From Actinotalea caeni (GTDB lineage Bacteria > Actinomycetota > Actinomycetes > Actinomycetales > Beutenbergiaceae): a stretch of DNA of 64,000 bases. A model generated the notes under the pieces. The model was not told the DNA's origin, searched no databases, and saw only the letters and a list, made by a program, of their open reading frames with translations. Made by a program: the position numbers and the translations under genes. Location of the stretch: positions 1 through 64,000 of the forward strand of contig NZ_WNXX01000009.1 in assembly GCF_009733795.1 (NCBI RefSeq), in the 5' to 3' direction. This document shows positions 49,578 through 58,055 of the stretch, one piece after another (the stretch's first letter is position 1; each line of letters begins with the position of its first letter).

Positions 49578-49979
49578 ATGACCGACGACGACCCCTACCT
49601 GGCGCGGTTGCGGACGATCTGCCTCGCCCTCCCCGGCGCGGTCGAGGGCTCCAGCCACGGCCGGCCGGTGTTCCGCACGACGAAGGCGTTCGTCAACTAC
49701 CGGTACGGACCGAAGGGCGGCGAGCACAGACCGGACCACACGCTGGTCGTGCTGCCGGACCCCGAGGACGAGGCGGCGCTGCGCGCCGACGAGCGCTTCT
49801 TCGTCCCGGCCTACCTCGGGAGCGCGGGCTGGCTGGGCACCGACCTGTCCGACGGCGGTGCGACCGCTCCCGACGCGGTCGACTGGGCGGAGGTGGCCGA
49901 GCTGGTCGAGGCCTCCTACCGCCGCACCGCGCCGGCGCGGCTGGTGCGCGAGCTGGACGCGGGCGAGGCGCCCGCCTGA
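49578..49979 (+). CDS. MmcQ/YjbR family protein
   Basis: 133 aa CyaY-like fold. LRTICLALPGAVEGSSHGRPVFRTTKAFVNY (key parts LALPGAVE and PVFRTTKAF) and FFVPAYLGSAGWLGTDLSD are typical, as is the C-terminal ELVEASYRRTAPARLVREL helix. The family is often called DNA-binding, but function is not established. Divergent from the LLM gene, 104 bp away. Confidence 0.87.
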   Translation: MTDDDPYLARLRTICLALPGAVEGSSHGRPVFRTTKAFVNYRYGPKGGEHRPDHTLVVLPDPEDEAALRADERFFVPAYLGSAGWLGTDLSDGGATAPDAVDWAEVAELVEASYRRTAPARLVRELDAGEAPA

Positions 49980-50011
49980 CCGAGGCGCACTCCCCGGGTC
50001 GCGCCGCGGCG

Positions 50012-50848
50012 TCACCGCTCCAGAACGGCCAGCAGCGGCTCCAGCGCGGTGACGAGCCGGCGGGCCGAGCCGTCGTCGCCGTCGCTCGCCTGCAGCTCGG
50101 CGACCTCGAGCCCGACGACGTCGGTCCTCACCAGCGCGGCCGCGCACGCCTCGAGCTGCGCCAGCGTCATCCCGTCGGGCACCTGGTACTCGGTGGGCAC
50201 CGTGCCCGGCTCGAGCACGTCGCAGTCGATGTGCACGTACACCGGCCGGCCTGCGACGGCGTCGGCGAGCTGCTCCGCCATCGACCCGCCGACCGGCACG
50301 CGCCCCACGGCCCCGTCGGCGACGAGGCGCTGCTCCTCGGGGTCCATGTCACGGGTGCCGACGAGCACGGCGTGCTCGACCCCGGCGCCGAGACCGGAGT
50401 CCCACAGCCCGAGCGGTCCGGACAGCGCCAGCCCGCCGAGGTAGCCGGTGGGGGTGCTCGTGGGCGTGTTGAGGTCGGCGTGGGCGTCGAACCAGACGAC
50501 GACCACGCCGGGGTGGGCGCGCGCCACCTCGGGCAGGGTCGCCAGCGCCGCGGCGCAGCGGGTGAGCGCGGCGACCGGCCCGGCGCCGGCGGCGAGCGCC
50601 TCGCGGAACCGGTCCGCGAGCCCCCGGAGGTCCGCGCGCGCCGCGTCGAGCTCGGCCTCCCAGCCGGACCCGAGCGGCGGACGCGGCTGCGCCACCGTGG
50701 TCACGGGCACCGACAGCCGGGAGCCCAGCGCGTCGGCCAGCTGCGCGGTCGCGGCGACCGCGGCGTCGTTGCGGTCGCCGGCCCGGCCGACGTAGCGGAT
50801 GACGGCATCCGGTGCGGACTGTGCGGTCCGTGCGGTCTGGGTGCTCAT
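50012..50848 (-). CDS. Arginase/agmatinase-fold protein with altered metal site
   Basis: 278 aa. The ureohydrolase motifs WFDAHADLN (Asp121, His123, Asp125) and HIDCDVLEP (Asp208, Asp210) are present. The first metal-binding motif (GGDHS or GGDC) is not recognisable: the equivalent place reads ALTRCAAALA. One of the two manganese sites may therefore be incomplete. The ATG at 50848 is the first with protein-like sequence after it. The reaction cannot be assigned. Convergent with MmcQ. Confidence 0.78.
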   Translation of the reverse strand: MSTQTARTAQSAPDAVIRYVGRAGDRNDAAVAATAQLADALGSRLSVPVTTVAQPRPPLGSGWEAELDAARADLRGLADRFREALAAGAGPVAALTRCAAALATLPEVARAHPGVVVVWFDAHADLNTPTSTPTGYLGGLALSGPLGLWDSGLGAGVEHAVLVGTRDMDPEEQRLVADGAVGRVPVGGSMAEQLADAVAGRPVYVHIDCDVLEPGTVPTEYQVPDGMTLAQLEACAAALVRTDVVGLEVAELQASDGDDGSARRLVTALEPLLAVLER

Positions 50849-51000
50849 GCCCGTCTTCTCCGATGCCCAAGGGTGGTGCCGGCGCCCGCCACTGTGCCAA
50901 AGTCGCCGCTCCCCCGGAGCACGCCGCGCACCCGTGTCGGTGCGCGGATCCCCGCCGTCCCGCCGGCACGGACGTCGGCGGCCCTGACACACTGGCGGGC

Positions 51001-52968
51001 ATGGACGCCCTCGCGACGCTCGCGGCCGTCGGCTCCTCGGTGGTCTTCTGCCTGCTGTTCGCCGCCGTCGTGCGACGCGTGCTGGGCGTGCCGGTCAGCC
51101 TCGTGCGGGCGGCGCTCGCGGCGCTCGCCGCCTCCTTCGCGGCGAACCCGCTGCTCGCCGGGCTCATCGGCACACCGGCCGACGACGGTCGGCCCGACCT
51201 CGCGCTCGGGCTCTACCTCGCGCTCGTCATGGTGTTCGCGGTGGTGCTGGCGATGCTGCTGCTCGTCGTCGCCGAGATCCTGGTGCCGGACGGCTCGTTG
51301 CCGGGACCGCTGGAGCTGTGGCGCAACGGCCGCGCCCGGCTCGCGCGGAGCCGCCGCTACGCCCAGATCCTGCGGATCCTCGCCGGGCGCGGGCTCACCC
51401 GGTTCCTGCGCGGCCGTGAGCCGCGCGCGTCCTCCTCGGCCGAGCGGCGCGAGCTCGCGCGGTCGCTGCGGCTCGCGCTCGAGGAGGGCGGCGTCGCCTT
51501 CGTCAAGCTCGGGCAGCAGCTGTCGACGCGGCGCGACCTGCTGCCGCCCGAGGTCGTCGACGAGCTCAGCAGGCTGCAGGACGCCGCCGCACCGATCCCG
51601 TTCGCGGAGGTGCGCGACGTCCTCACGCGCGAGTGGGGACGCCCGCCCGAGGCGGAGCTGGTCGCGCTGGCCGAGCGACCGATGGGGTCGGCCTCGATCG
51701 CCCAGGTGCACGCCGCCACGCTGCGCGACGGCACCGAGGTGGTCCTCAAGGTGCAACGACCGGGGATCGCGGAGACGGTCGAGCGCGACCTCGACATCGT
51801 CGCGCGGCTGGCCAGCACGCTCGCCGAGCGGACGTCCTGGGGCGAGCGGATCGGGATCCGCGCGCTCGCCGACGGGTTCGCCGACGCGCTGCGCGAGGAG
51901 CTCGACTTCGGTGTCGAGCTGCGCAGCACCGCGCTCGTCGCCTCCGAGCTCGCCGCGACCCCGGGCGTGCGCGTGCCGCGTACCTACCCGCAGCTGTCGA
52001 CGGCGCGGTTGCTCGTCATGGAGCGGATGCCCGGGCGGCCCCTCGGTGCCGCGGCGGACCTGCTGGCGGCGTTGGGTCCCCAGCGGCGCCGCGAGATCGC
52101 CGACACCCTGCTCGGGGTCGTCATGGGCCAGGTGCTGCGAACCGGGGTGTTCCACGTCGACCTGCACCCGGGCAACGTGCTCGTCGACGACGACGGCACG
52201 GTCGCGCTGCTGGACCTCGGGTCGGTCGGCCGGCTCGGCGACGCCACCCGGGAGAACCTCGTGAGGCTGTTCGGCGCCATCGGCACCGGCAGCTCCCAGG
52301 CCGCGACCGACGCGCTGCTCGACCTCGTCGACCGTCCGGAGGAGGTCGACGAGCGCGCGCTCGAGCAGGCGGTCGGCACCGTCCTGCTGCGGTTCTCCTC
52401 GGGCGGTCCCGGCGCGGCCGCCGCGGCGTTCGCGGCCCTCTTCCGACTCGTCGCCGACCACGGGCTCGGTGTGCCACCCGCGGTGGCCGCGGTGTTCCGC
52501 GCCGTCGCCACGCTCGAGGGCACGCTGCTGCTCGTCGACCCCGAGCACGACATGGTCGCGCGGGTGCAGGCCCTCGGCCACGAGCAGCTGGCGGCGGCGA
52601 CGGAGCCGGCGGCGCTGCGCGACGGCCTCGAGCGCGAGGTCGTCGCGCTGCTGCCGGTGCTGCGGCGGCTGCCACGCCGCGTGGACCGGCTCGCCGACGC
52701 CGCCGAGCACGGCCGGCTGTCGGTCGGCGTGCGGCTGCTCGGCGACCGGCGCGACCGCGACCTCGTGGTCCGGCTGTGGCACCAGGGTCTGCAGACCGTG
52801 CTCGCCGCGACCGCCGGGCTGATGGCGGTCGCGCTGTTCGCGATCGGGCCGGGCCCGGGCGCGAGCCGCGGGGTCGGGGTGTTCTGGGTGCTCGGCACCA
52901 CGCTGCTGTGCGCCGCCTGCGTCCTCGCGCTGCGCGTGCTGATGGCGGTGCTGCGGCGGCAGGGCTAG
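51001..52968 (+). CDS. AarF/ABC1/UbiB-family atypical kinase
   Basis: 655 aa. Residues about 10-100 contain three membrane helices, unlike standard UbiB. The family motif FVKLGQQLSTRRDLLPPEV (KxGQ) is followed by RPMGSASIAQVHAATLRDG (Ala-rich nucleotide loop), VVLKVQRPG, HVDLHPGNVLV and LLDLGSVGRL in place of DFG. Two helices close the C-terminus. Probably regulates isoprenoid quinone or lipid metabolism. The TAG stop lies in the first copy of a 15-bp tandem duplication. Confidence 0.87.
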   Translation: MDALATLAAVGSSVVFCLLFAAVVRRVLGVPVSLVRAALAALAASFAANPLLAGLIGTPADDGRPDLALGLYLALVMVFAVVLAMLLLVVAEILVPDGSLPGPLELWRNGRARLARSRRYAQILRILAGRGLTRFLRGREPRASSSAERRELARSLRLALEEGGVAFVKLGQQLSTRRDLLPPEVVDELSRLQDAAAPIPFAEVRDVLTREWGRPPEAELVALAERPMGSASIAQVHAATLRDGTEVVLKVQRPGIAETVERDLDIVARLASTLAERTSWGERIGIRALADGFADALREELDFGVELRSTALVASELAATPGVRVPRTYPQLSTARLLVMERMPGRPLGAAADLLAALGPQRRREIADTLLGVVMGQVLRTGVFHVDLHPGNVLVDDDGTVALLDLGSVGRLGDATRENLVRLFGAIGTGSSQAATDALLDLVDRPEEVDERALEQAVGTVLLRFSSGGPGAAAAAFAALFRLVADHGLGVPPAVAAVFRAVATLEGTLLLVDPEHDMVARVQALGHEQLAAATEPAALRDGLEREVVALLPVLRRLPRRVDRLADAAEHGRLSVGVRLLGDRRDRDLVVRLWHQGLQTVLAATAGLMAVALFAIGPGPGASRGVGVFWVLGTTLLCAACVLALRVLMAVLRRQG

Positions 52969-52983
52969 CGGCGGCAGGGCTAG
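52954..52983. repeat. Perfect 15-bp tandem duplication at the junction of two convergent genes
   Basis: CGGCGGCAGGGCTAG occurs at 52954-52968 and 52969-52983. The TAG of copy one is the AarF stop. The CTA in copy two is, on the minus strand, the TAG stop of the TPI-like gene. Confidence 0.9.
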
Positions 52984-53735
52984 CGGCGCCGCGCCGACTC
53001 GACCGCGGTCTCGACGATCGCCAGGTACCCCTCGACCTGCCAGGCCGCGCGACCGACGAACAGGCCGCCGATGCCGGGCACCTCGAGGAGCGCGGCCGCG
53101 TTGTCGAGCGAGACCGACCCGCCGTAGAGCACCGCCCGGCGCGGCCCGGCCTCGTGCGCGATCGCCTCGACGACCGGGGCGACGTCGTCCGGCGTCGCGG
53201 GCGTACCGCCCTCCCCGATGGCCCACACCGGCTCGTACGCGAGCAGCACCGCGGCGTCGTCGGGCACGCCGTGCAGCGCCGCGCGCACCTGGGCGGTGAC
53301 GGTCGCGAGCTGCTCACCGGCCTCGCGCTGGCGCGCGTCCTCGCCGACGCACACGAGCGGCAGCACACCGTGCCGCAGCGCGGCGCGCACCTTGAGGTTG
53401 ACGCGCTCGTCGGTCTCGGCGAAGTGCGCCCGCCGCTCGGAGTGCCCGATCTCCAGCAGCCGGGCACCGGCGTCGGCGACCTGCGGCACCGAGACCTCAC
53501 CGGTCCAGGCGCCGGCGTCCTCCCAGTGCGCGTCCTGCGCACCGACGAGGACCGGGCTGCCGGCCAGCCGCTCGGCGACCGCCGCGATCGCGGTCGCGGG
53601 CGGGATCACGAACGGCTGCACCGTCGGGTCCCACGACGTCGCCGCGAGCACGTCGGCGAAGGCGCGCGCCTCCGCCAGCGTCTTCGTCATCTTCCAGCTG
53701 GTGCCGACCCAGATCGGCGCCGCCGGTTCACTCAC
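52980..53735 (-). CDS. Triosephosphate-isomerase-like sugar phosphate isomerase (LerI/EryH type)
   Basis: 251 aa. All TPI catalytic residues are present: Lys15, His98 (LEIGHSERR) and Glu168 (AYEPVWAIG). The N-terminal motif is GTSWKMTKT in place of GNWKMN. That variant marks the EryH/LerI branch, which interconverts L-erythrulose 1-phosphate and D-erythrulose 4-phosphate. The GTG start overlaps the RpiB gene by 8 nt. Last gene of the five-gene operon running from 57884. Confidence 0.85.
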   Translation of the reverse strand: MSEPAAPIWVGTSWKMTKTLAEARAFADVLAATSWDPTVQPFVIPPATAIAAVAERLAGSPVLVGAQDAHWEDAGAWTGEVSVPQVADAGARLLEIGHSERRAHFAETDERVNLKVRAALRHGVLPLVCVGEDARQREAGEQLATVTAQVRAALHGVPDDAAVLLAYEPVWAIGEGGTPATPDDVAPVVEAIAHEAGPRRAVLYGGSVSLDNAAALLEVPGIGGLFVGRAAWQVEGYLAIVETAVESARRR

Positions 53736-54219
53736 ACCGCTGCTCCGCGGCCTCGGCCGACAGGTCGCCGGAGTCGTAGCCCTCGATCGCGGCGACCTTC
53801 GGGCCCGAGCTCGAGCTCGGGTCGAAGGTGTAGGTCAGCCACTCGCGCGCCAGCCTGCGCGCGAGCTCCAGCCCCACGACCCGCTGCCCGAAGCACAGCA
53901 CCTGCGCGTTGTTGGACAGCACCGATCGCTCGACGGAATAGGAGTCGTGCGCGGTGACCGCGCGCACCCCCGGCACCTTGTTCGCCGAGATCGCCACCCC
54001 GAGGCCGGTGCCGCACACCAGCAGCGCGCGGTCGGCCTTGCCGTCCGCGACCCGCTTGGCGGCCGCGACCGCGACGTGCGGGTAGTCGGTGTCGCCGTCG
54101 GCGTCCACACCGACGTCGTACACCTCGTCGACGAGCTCCGAGGCCTCGAGATCGGCCTTCAGTGCCGTCTTGTAGTCGTACCCGGCGCTGTCGGCACCGA
54201 CGACGATCCGCAGTCCCAT
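53728..54219 (-). CDS. RpiB/LacAB-family isomerase (DerI/EryI-like)
   Basis: 163 aa. RpiB signature [13 protein letters not shown] with catalytic Cys69, base His91 in TAHDSYS, and [25 protein letters not shown] at residues 8-17 is the substrate loop. In operons with LerI- and DhaK-type genes, RpiB paralogues isomerise D-erythrulose 4-phosphate to D-erythrose 4-phosphate. Ordinary ribose-5-phosphate isomerase activity is the alternative. AAGGAGG lies 6 nt upstream, over the end of the kinase gene. Confidence 0.85.
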   Translation of the reverse strand: MGLRIVVGADSAGYDYKTALKADLEASELVDEVYDVGVDADGDTDYPHVAVAAAKRVADGKADRALLVCGTGLGVAISANKVPGVRAVTAHDSYSVERSVLSNNAQVLCFGQRVVGLELARRLAREWLTYTFDPSSSSGPKVAAIEGYDSGDLSAEAAEQRCE

Positions 54220-54220
54220 G

Positions 54221-55927
54221 TCATCCCTCCTTGTCGGCGACGGTGCGGCACACGAGCGCGAACGACGTCGCACCCGGGTCGGCGTGCCCCACCGAGTGGT
54301 CGCCGTGCGTCTTCGCCCGGCCCTTCTTGGCCTGCAGCTGTGCGGTGGCCTCGGCCGCCTCGGTGGCGCGCGCCGCGGCGGCGGACCACGCGGTCGCGAG
54401 GTCCTCCCCCGCACCCACGCGCTCGGCGAGCGCCTCGGCGAACGGGACGGCCGCGTCCATGAGCGTCTTGTCGCCCAGCTCCGCCTTGCCCAGGTCCTTC
54501 ATGGCCCCGACGGCGGCGCTCACCGCCTCGGCGACGTCGGCGGCGCCCGGGGCGTCGGTGTCCCCGAGCCGCTCGCCGGCGGCGACGAGCGCGGCTCCCC
54601 AGAGCGCGCCGGACGTGCCGCCCGCGCTCTCGGCCCAGGCCTCGCCGACCTCGCGCAGCAGCGTGCCGAGGCCGACACCGGCGGCAGCCGCCTCGTGGCC
54701 GCGGTCGGCCGCACCGACCGCGCCGAGCACCATGCCCTGGCCGTGGTCGCCGTCGCCCGCCACGGCGTCGAGCTTCCCGAGCTCGGCCTCGTTCTCCTTG
54801 AGCGCGTCCACGACGTCGTCGAGGCGCGCCAGCGCGACCGCGGCGGCGCGCTGCGACGGCTCGGCACCCGCGGTGCGCTCGGCACCGGCCTGCTGCGGCA
54901 GAGGTCCGCGGCGCGGCGGGGCCGACGTCGTCGAGCCCAGCGAGCCGCGCCGGAACGCGGGGGTGTCCACGGGCGCCCGCCACAGCGGCTCGAGCTCGTC
55001 GTCGAGCAGCATCGCGGTGACCGACAGGCCGGCCATGTCCAGGCTCGTGACGTGCTCGCCGACCTCGGGCTCGACGAGCGTGAAGCCCTCGGCCTCGAAG
55101 CGGTCCGCGACGCGCGCGAAGACGACGAACTGCTCCTCGTACGTCGTCGCACCGAGGCCGTTGACCAGGATCGCGACGCGGTCGCCGGCCTCGTCGGGGA
55201 AGGCGGCCAGCAGCCGGTCGACGAGGTCGTCCGCGACCTCCTGCGCGGTGCCCAGCGGCACCTCGCTCAGGCCCGGCTCGCCGTGGATGCCGAGCCCGAT
55301 GGCCAGCGAGCCCTCGGGCACGGTGAACAGGGGCGCGTCGGCGCCGGGCAGCGTGCACCCGGACATCGCGACGCCGATCGTGAACGTGCGGTCGTTGGCG
55401 TGCCGGGTGACCCGCTCGACCTCGTCGAGCGACCAGCCCTGCGCGGCGGCCGCGCCGGCGATCTTGAAGACCGGCAGGTCGCCGGCGATGCCGCGGCGCT
55501 CGGCGTGGGTGTCGGCCGACGCGATGTCGTCGGTGACCGTGAGGATGCGGGCCTCGATGCCCTCCTCGGCGAGCATCTCGACCGCGCGGCTGAACTGCAG
55601 CACGTCGCCCGCGTAGTTGCCGAAGCCGAACAGCACGCCGCCGCCCGCGTGCGCGGCGCGCGCGACCGAGGCGGCCTGCGAGGCCGACGGCGAGGCGAAG
55701 ATGTTGCCGCACACGGCGCCGTGCGCCATGCCCTCGCCGATCCAGCCGGCGAAGGCCGGGTAGTGGCCGGAGCCGCCGCCGAGGACGACGGCGACCTCGC
55801 CCTGCGGCGTCTCGGTGGCGCGCACGGCACCGCCGTGCACCGCCATCACGCGGTCGGCGTGGGCGCGGACGAACCCGGCGAGGACGTCAGCGGCGAACTT
55901 CTTGGGGTCGTTGACGAGGTGCGTCAT
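54221..55927 (-). CDS. Single-chain dihydroxyacetone-type kinase (DhaK-DhaL fusion), candidate erythrulose kinase
   Basis: 568 aa. The DhaK domain (residues 1-330) has [15 protein letters not shown] and the substrate-binding histidine His215 (GIHGEPG). A Pro/Ser/Ala linker covers about residues 330-360, then a DhaL domain with the magnesium-ATP aspartates Asp387, Asp392 and Asp394 ([13 protein letters not shown]) and the end GATSFAL. The fused layout fits ATP-dependent DAK/LerK/DerK kinases. Surrounding isomerases favour L-erythrulose as substrate. The ATG overlaps the upstream stop (ATGA). Confidence 0.88.
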   Translation of the reverse strand: MTHLVNDPKKFAADVLAGFVRAHADRVMAVHGGAVRATETPQGEVAVVLGGGSGHYPAFAGWIGEGMAHGAVCGNIFASPSASQAASVARAAHAGGGVLFGFGNYAGDVLQFSRAVEMLAEEGIEARILTVTDDIASADTHAERRGIAGDLPVFKIAGAAAAQGWSLDEVERVTRHANDRTFTIGVAMSGCTLPGADAPLFTVPEGSLAIGLGIHGEPGLSEVPLGTAQEVADDLVDRLLAAFPDEAGDRVAILVNGLGATTYEEQFVVFARVADRFEAEGFTLVEPEVGEHVTSLDMAGLSVTAMLLDDELEPLWRAPVDTPAFRRGSLGSTTSAPPRRGPLPQQAGAERTAGAEPSQRAAAVALARLDDVVDALKENEAELGKLDAVAGDGDHGQGMVLGAVGAADRGHEAAAAGVGLGTLLREVGEAWAESAGGTSGALWGAALVAAGERLGDTDAPGAADVAEAVSAAVGAMKDLGKAELGDKTLMDAAVPFAEALAERVGAGEDLATAWSAAAARATEAAEATAQLQAKKGRAKTHGDHSVGHADPGATSFALVCRTVADKEG

Positions 55928-56883
55928 GGTGCGGGAGCCTCCAGCTTGGCGCGCAGGATGCGGCGGATGTAGTCGCGGTTGGTGGCCGAGACGCTGAGCC
56001 CGTCACCACCGTAGTGCTCGACGCACATCGGCCCGGTGAACCCGGCCTCGAGCGCCATGCCGATGGCGGTGCGGTAGTCGATGTAGCCGCTCTCGAGCGG
56101 CGCCGGCGCGGAGAAGTAGGCGCCGGTGGCGGGGTCGTGGTCGCGCAGGTAGTTCTTCAGCTGCCAGTAGTTCGTGTACGGCAGCATGCGCTCGAGCATG
56201 ACCTTCCAGTCCTCGACCGGCCGGTGCAGGCGCACGATGTTGCCGATGTCGGGGCACAGGCCGACGTTGGGCAGGTCGATGTCGGTGACGAGCCGCACCG
56301 AGCTCTCGGAGGTCCCCAGGTAGGTGCCCTCGTACATCTCGAGCGAGATCTCGACGCCGGCGCGTGCCGCCTCCTCGCCGATGGTCCGGAACCCCTCGAC
56401 GGCGGCCGCCCAGACGGCGGGGTCGTCCGGGTCCTCCTCGCCCTGGGCCAGCCAGAACCAGTGCGCCTCCTGCTGGGCGGGGGTCAGGGGCTGGTGCAGC
56501 CCGAGGCACACCAGCCCGACGCCGAGCTCGCCCGCGGCGCGCACGGTGTCGATGGCGAACTGCAGGTTGGCCGCGGCGCGGTCGGGGTCGGCGTCGATGA
56601 TGCTGCGGCGCGCGAGCGGGACGGCGCTGATCCGCAGCCCGTACTCGCCGAGCGTGCGCAGCAGCGCCTCGCGTCCGGCGGCGTCGAGCTCGGAGATGCG
56701 GATGAACGAGGTGAACAGGTCGATCTCGGTGAAGCCGGCCGCGGCCACCTCGTGGAAGGCGGGCCGCCAGGCCGACGGCCCGGTCGTCGTGACGTCCCGG
56801 CCGTCGGGCAGGGTGCCCGCCAGCTGGGGCAGCCCGACGCCGATCGGCCAGGTGTCGGCGGTGGGCCGGTCGGGCGCGGTCAT
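55924..56883 (-). CDS. Sugar phosphate isomerase/epimerase-fold TIM barrel, candidate 3-oxo-isoapionate decarboxylase (OiaC-like)
   Basis: 319 aa AP-endonuclease-2 fold. Likely metal ligands are Glu182 (SLEMYEGT), Asp212 (LCPDIGN), Gln241 (NYWQLKNY) and Glu289 (MCVEHYGG). In D-apionate pathways described in other bacteria, a TIM-barrel decarboxylase turns 3-oxo-isoapionate into L-erythrulose, which would feed the kinase encoded next. The family is too broad to assign this from sequence alone. Overlaps both neighbours by ATGA. Confidence 0.7.
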   Translation of the reverse strand: MTAPDRPTADTWPIGVGLPQLAGTLPDGRDVTTTGPSAWRPAFHEVAAAGFTEIDLFTSFIRISELDAAGREALLRTLGEYGLRISAVPLARRSIIDADPDRAAANLQFAIDTVRAAGELGVGLVCLGLHQPLTPAQQEAHWFWLAQGEEDPDDPAVWAAAVEGFRTIGEEAARAGVEISLEMYEGTYLGTSESSVRLVTDIDLPNVGLCPDIGNIVRLHRPVEDWKVMLERMLPYTNYWQLKNYLRDHDPATGAYFSAPAPLESGYIDYRTAIGMALEAGFTGPMCVEHYGGDGLSVSATNRDYIRRILRAKLEAPAP

Positions 56884-57884
56884 GCGGGGTTCTCCTCGGT
56901 GTCGGTGGTGCGGGGGTCGGCGTCGCTACCGGGCATCGGCCCGAGCTCGCGGAGCAGCCGGCTCATGCCGGTGTAGGCGCGGGCGCGCCACGCGGCGATC
57001 TCGTCGAGGGTCTCGGGCGGGTAGTCGCGGAACAGGCCGCGCCCGTTCTTCATCCCGTGACGACCGTCGGCGACCGCCTCGGTGAGCACGGCGGGCGCGG
57101 AGAACCGGCTGCCGAGCTCGGCCTCGAGCAGCCCGAAGCACTTCTCGTAGACGTCCAGGCCTGCCATGTCGAGCATCGCGATCGGCGGGATGAACGGCAT
57201 CCGGAACCCGAGCGTGGTGCGCAGCACGGTGTCGACGTCGGCCGCGGTCGCGTGGCCCTCCTCGACCAGCAGCAGCGCCTCGCGCACGAGCGCGTACTGC
57301 AGCCGGTTGAGGACGAAGCCGGGGGCGTCACCGACGACGGCGCCGACCCAGTCCGCCCGCGCGAGCATCTCCTTGACGGGCGCCAGGACCGTCCGGTCGG
57401 TCGCCTCGCCGACGACGAGCTCGACCCCGGGCACCAGGTGCGCGGGGTTGCTCCAGTGCACGACGAGGAAGCGCTCGGGGCGCTCGACGGCGTCGGCCAT
57501 CCGACGGACCGGGATCGTCGAGGTGTTGGAGCCGATGATCGCGTCGGCGCGGGCGGCGGCCGAGATGCGGGCGAGCACGTCGCGCTTGGTCTGCAGGACC
57601 TCGGGCACGACCTCCTCGACGAAGTCCGCGTCGCGCACGGCCTCCTCGAGCGTCGCCGCGGCGGCGAGGTTGGCCTCGACCGCCTCGAGCGTGCCGGCCG
57701 GCAGCAGCCCGGCCTCGACGTCGCGGGCCACGTCGCGCAGCGCGCGCTCCCGCCCGGCCTCGGCGAGCTCGGGCGTCGCGTCGGTCACCGTCACGCTCAC
57801 GCCGGCGGCCGCCAGCCGCTGGGCGATTCCGGTGCCCATGTAGCCCGCGCCGATGACGGCGACCTTCTCGATCCGTTCGACCAT
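56880..57884 (-). CDS. 3-hydroxyacyl-CoA-dehydrogenase-like NAD(P)-dependent dehydrogenase
   Basis: 334 aa. The Rossmann motif is GAGYMGTGIA (residues 12-21); SNTSTIPV follows near 119. The catalytic histidine is probably His143 in VVHWSNPAHLVPGVELV, where classical enzymes read HFFNPP. The C-terminal 3HCDH helix bundle contains APGFVLNRLQYALVREAL (shortened). In this operon a hydroxy-acid substrate is more likely than an acyl-CoA. First gene of the operon; its promoter region carries two copies of a GntR-like site. Confidence 0.82.
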   Translation of the reverse strand: MVERIEKVAVIGAGYMGTGIAQRLAAAGVSVTVTDATPELAEAGRERALRDVARDVEAGLLPAGTLEAVEANLAAAATLEEAVRDADFVEEVVPEVLQTKRDVLARISAAARADAIIGSNTSTIPVRRMADAVERPERFLVVHWSNPAHLVPGVELVVGEATDRTVLAPVKEMLARADWVGAVVGDAPGFVLNRLQYALVREALLLVEEGHATAADVDTVLRTTLGFRMPFIPPIAMLDMAGLDVYEKCFGLLEAELGSRFSAPAVLTEAVADGRHGMKNGRGLFRDYPPETLDEIAAWRARAYTGMSRLLRELGPMPGSDADPRTTDTEENPA

Positions 57885-57913
57885 CCGCTTCGCTCTCTCG
57901 TCGTTGGGAGCCT

Positions 57914-57932
57914 CAACTCATCAGAGGAGTTG
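57914..57932. promoter_or_regulatory. GntR-type operator, copy 1
   Basis: CAACTC (57914-57919) and GAGTTG (57927-57932) flank ATCAGAG. The core ACTCATCAGAGGAGT (57917-57931) recurs at 58003-58017. It sits 30 bp from the dehydrogenase start. Confidence 0.6.
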
Positions 57933-58002
57933 CCGCACACCATAGCCCGTGTGCGCCGTCGGCGCCAGGGTTTGGCGCGCCGTTCGACCTGCTCGCCCCC
58001 GC

Positions 58003-58017
58003 ACTCATCAGCGCAGT
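58003..58017. promoter_or_regulatory. GntR-type operator, copy 2
   Basis: ACTCATCAGCGCAGT, 13 of 15 bases identical to copy 1, 39 bp upstream of the GntR gene. Two copies bracket the divergent promoter region, as expected for a regulator that controls itself and the neighbouring operon. Confidence 0.55.
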
Positions 58018-58055
58018 CGCGCCAGCGCACGGACGCCGTCTGGCACGATGTGCGC

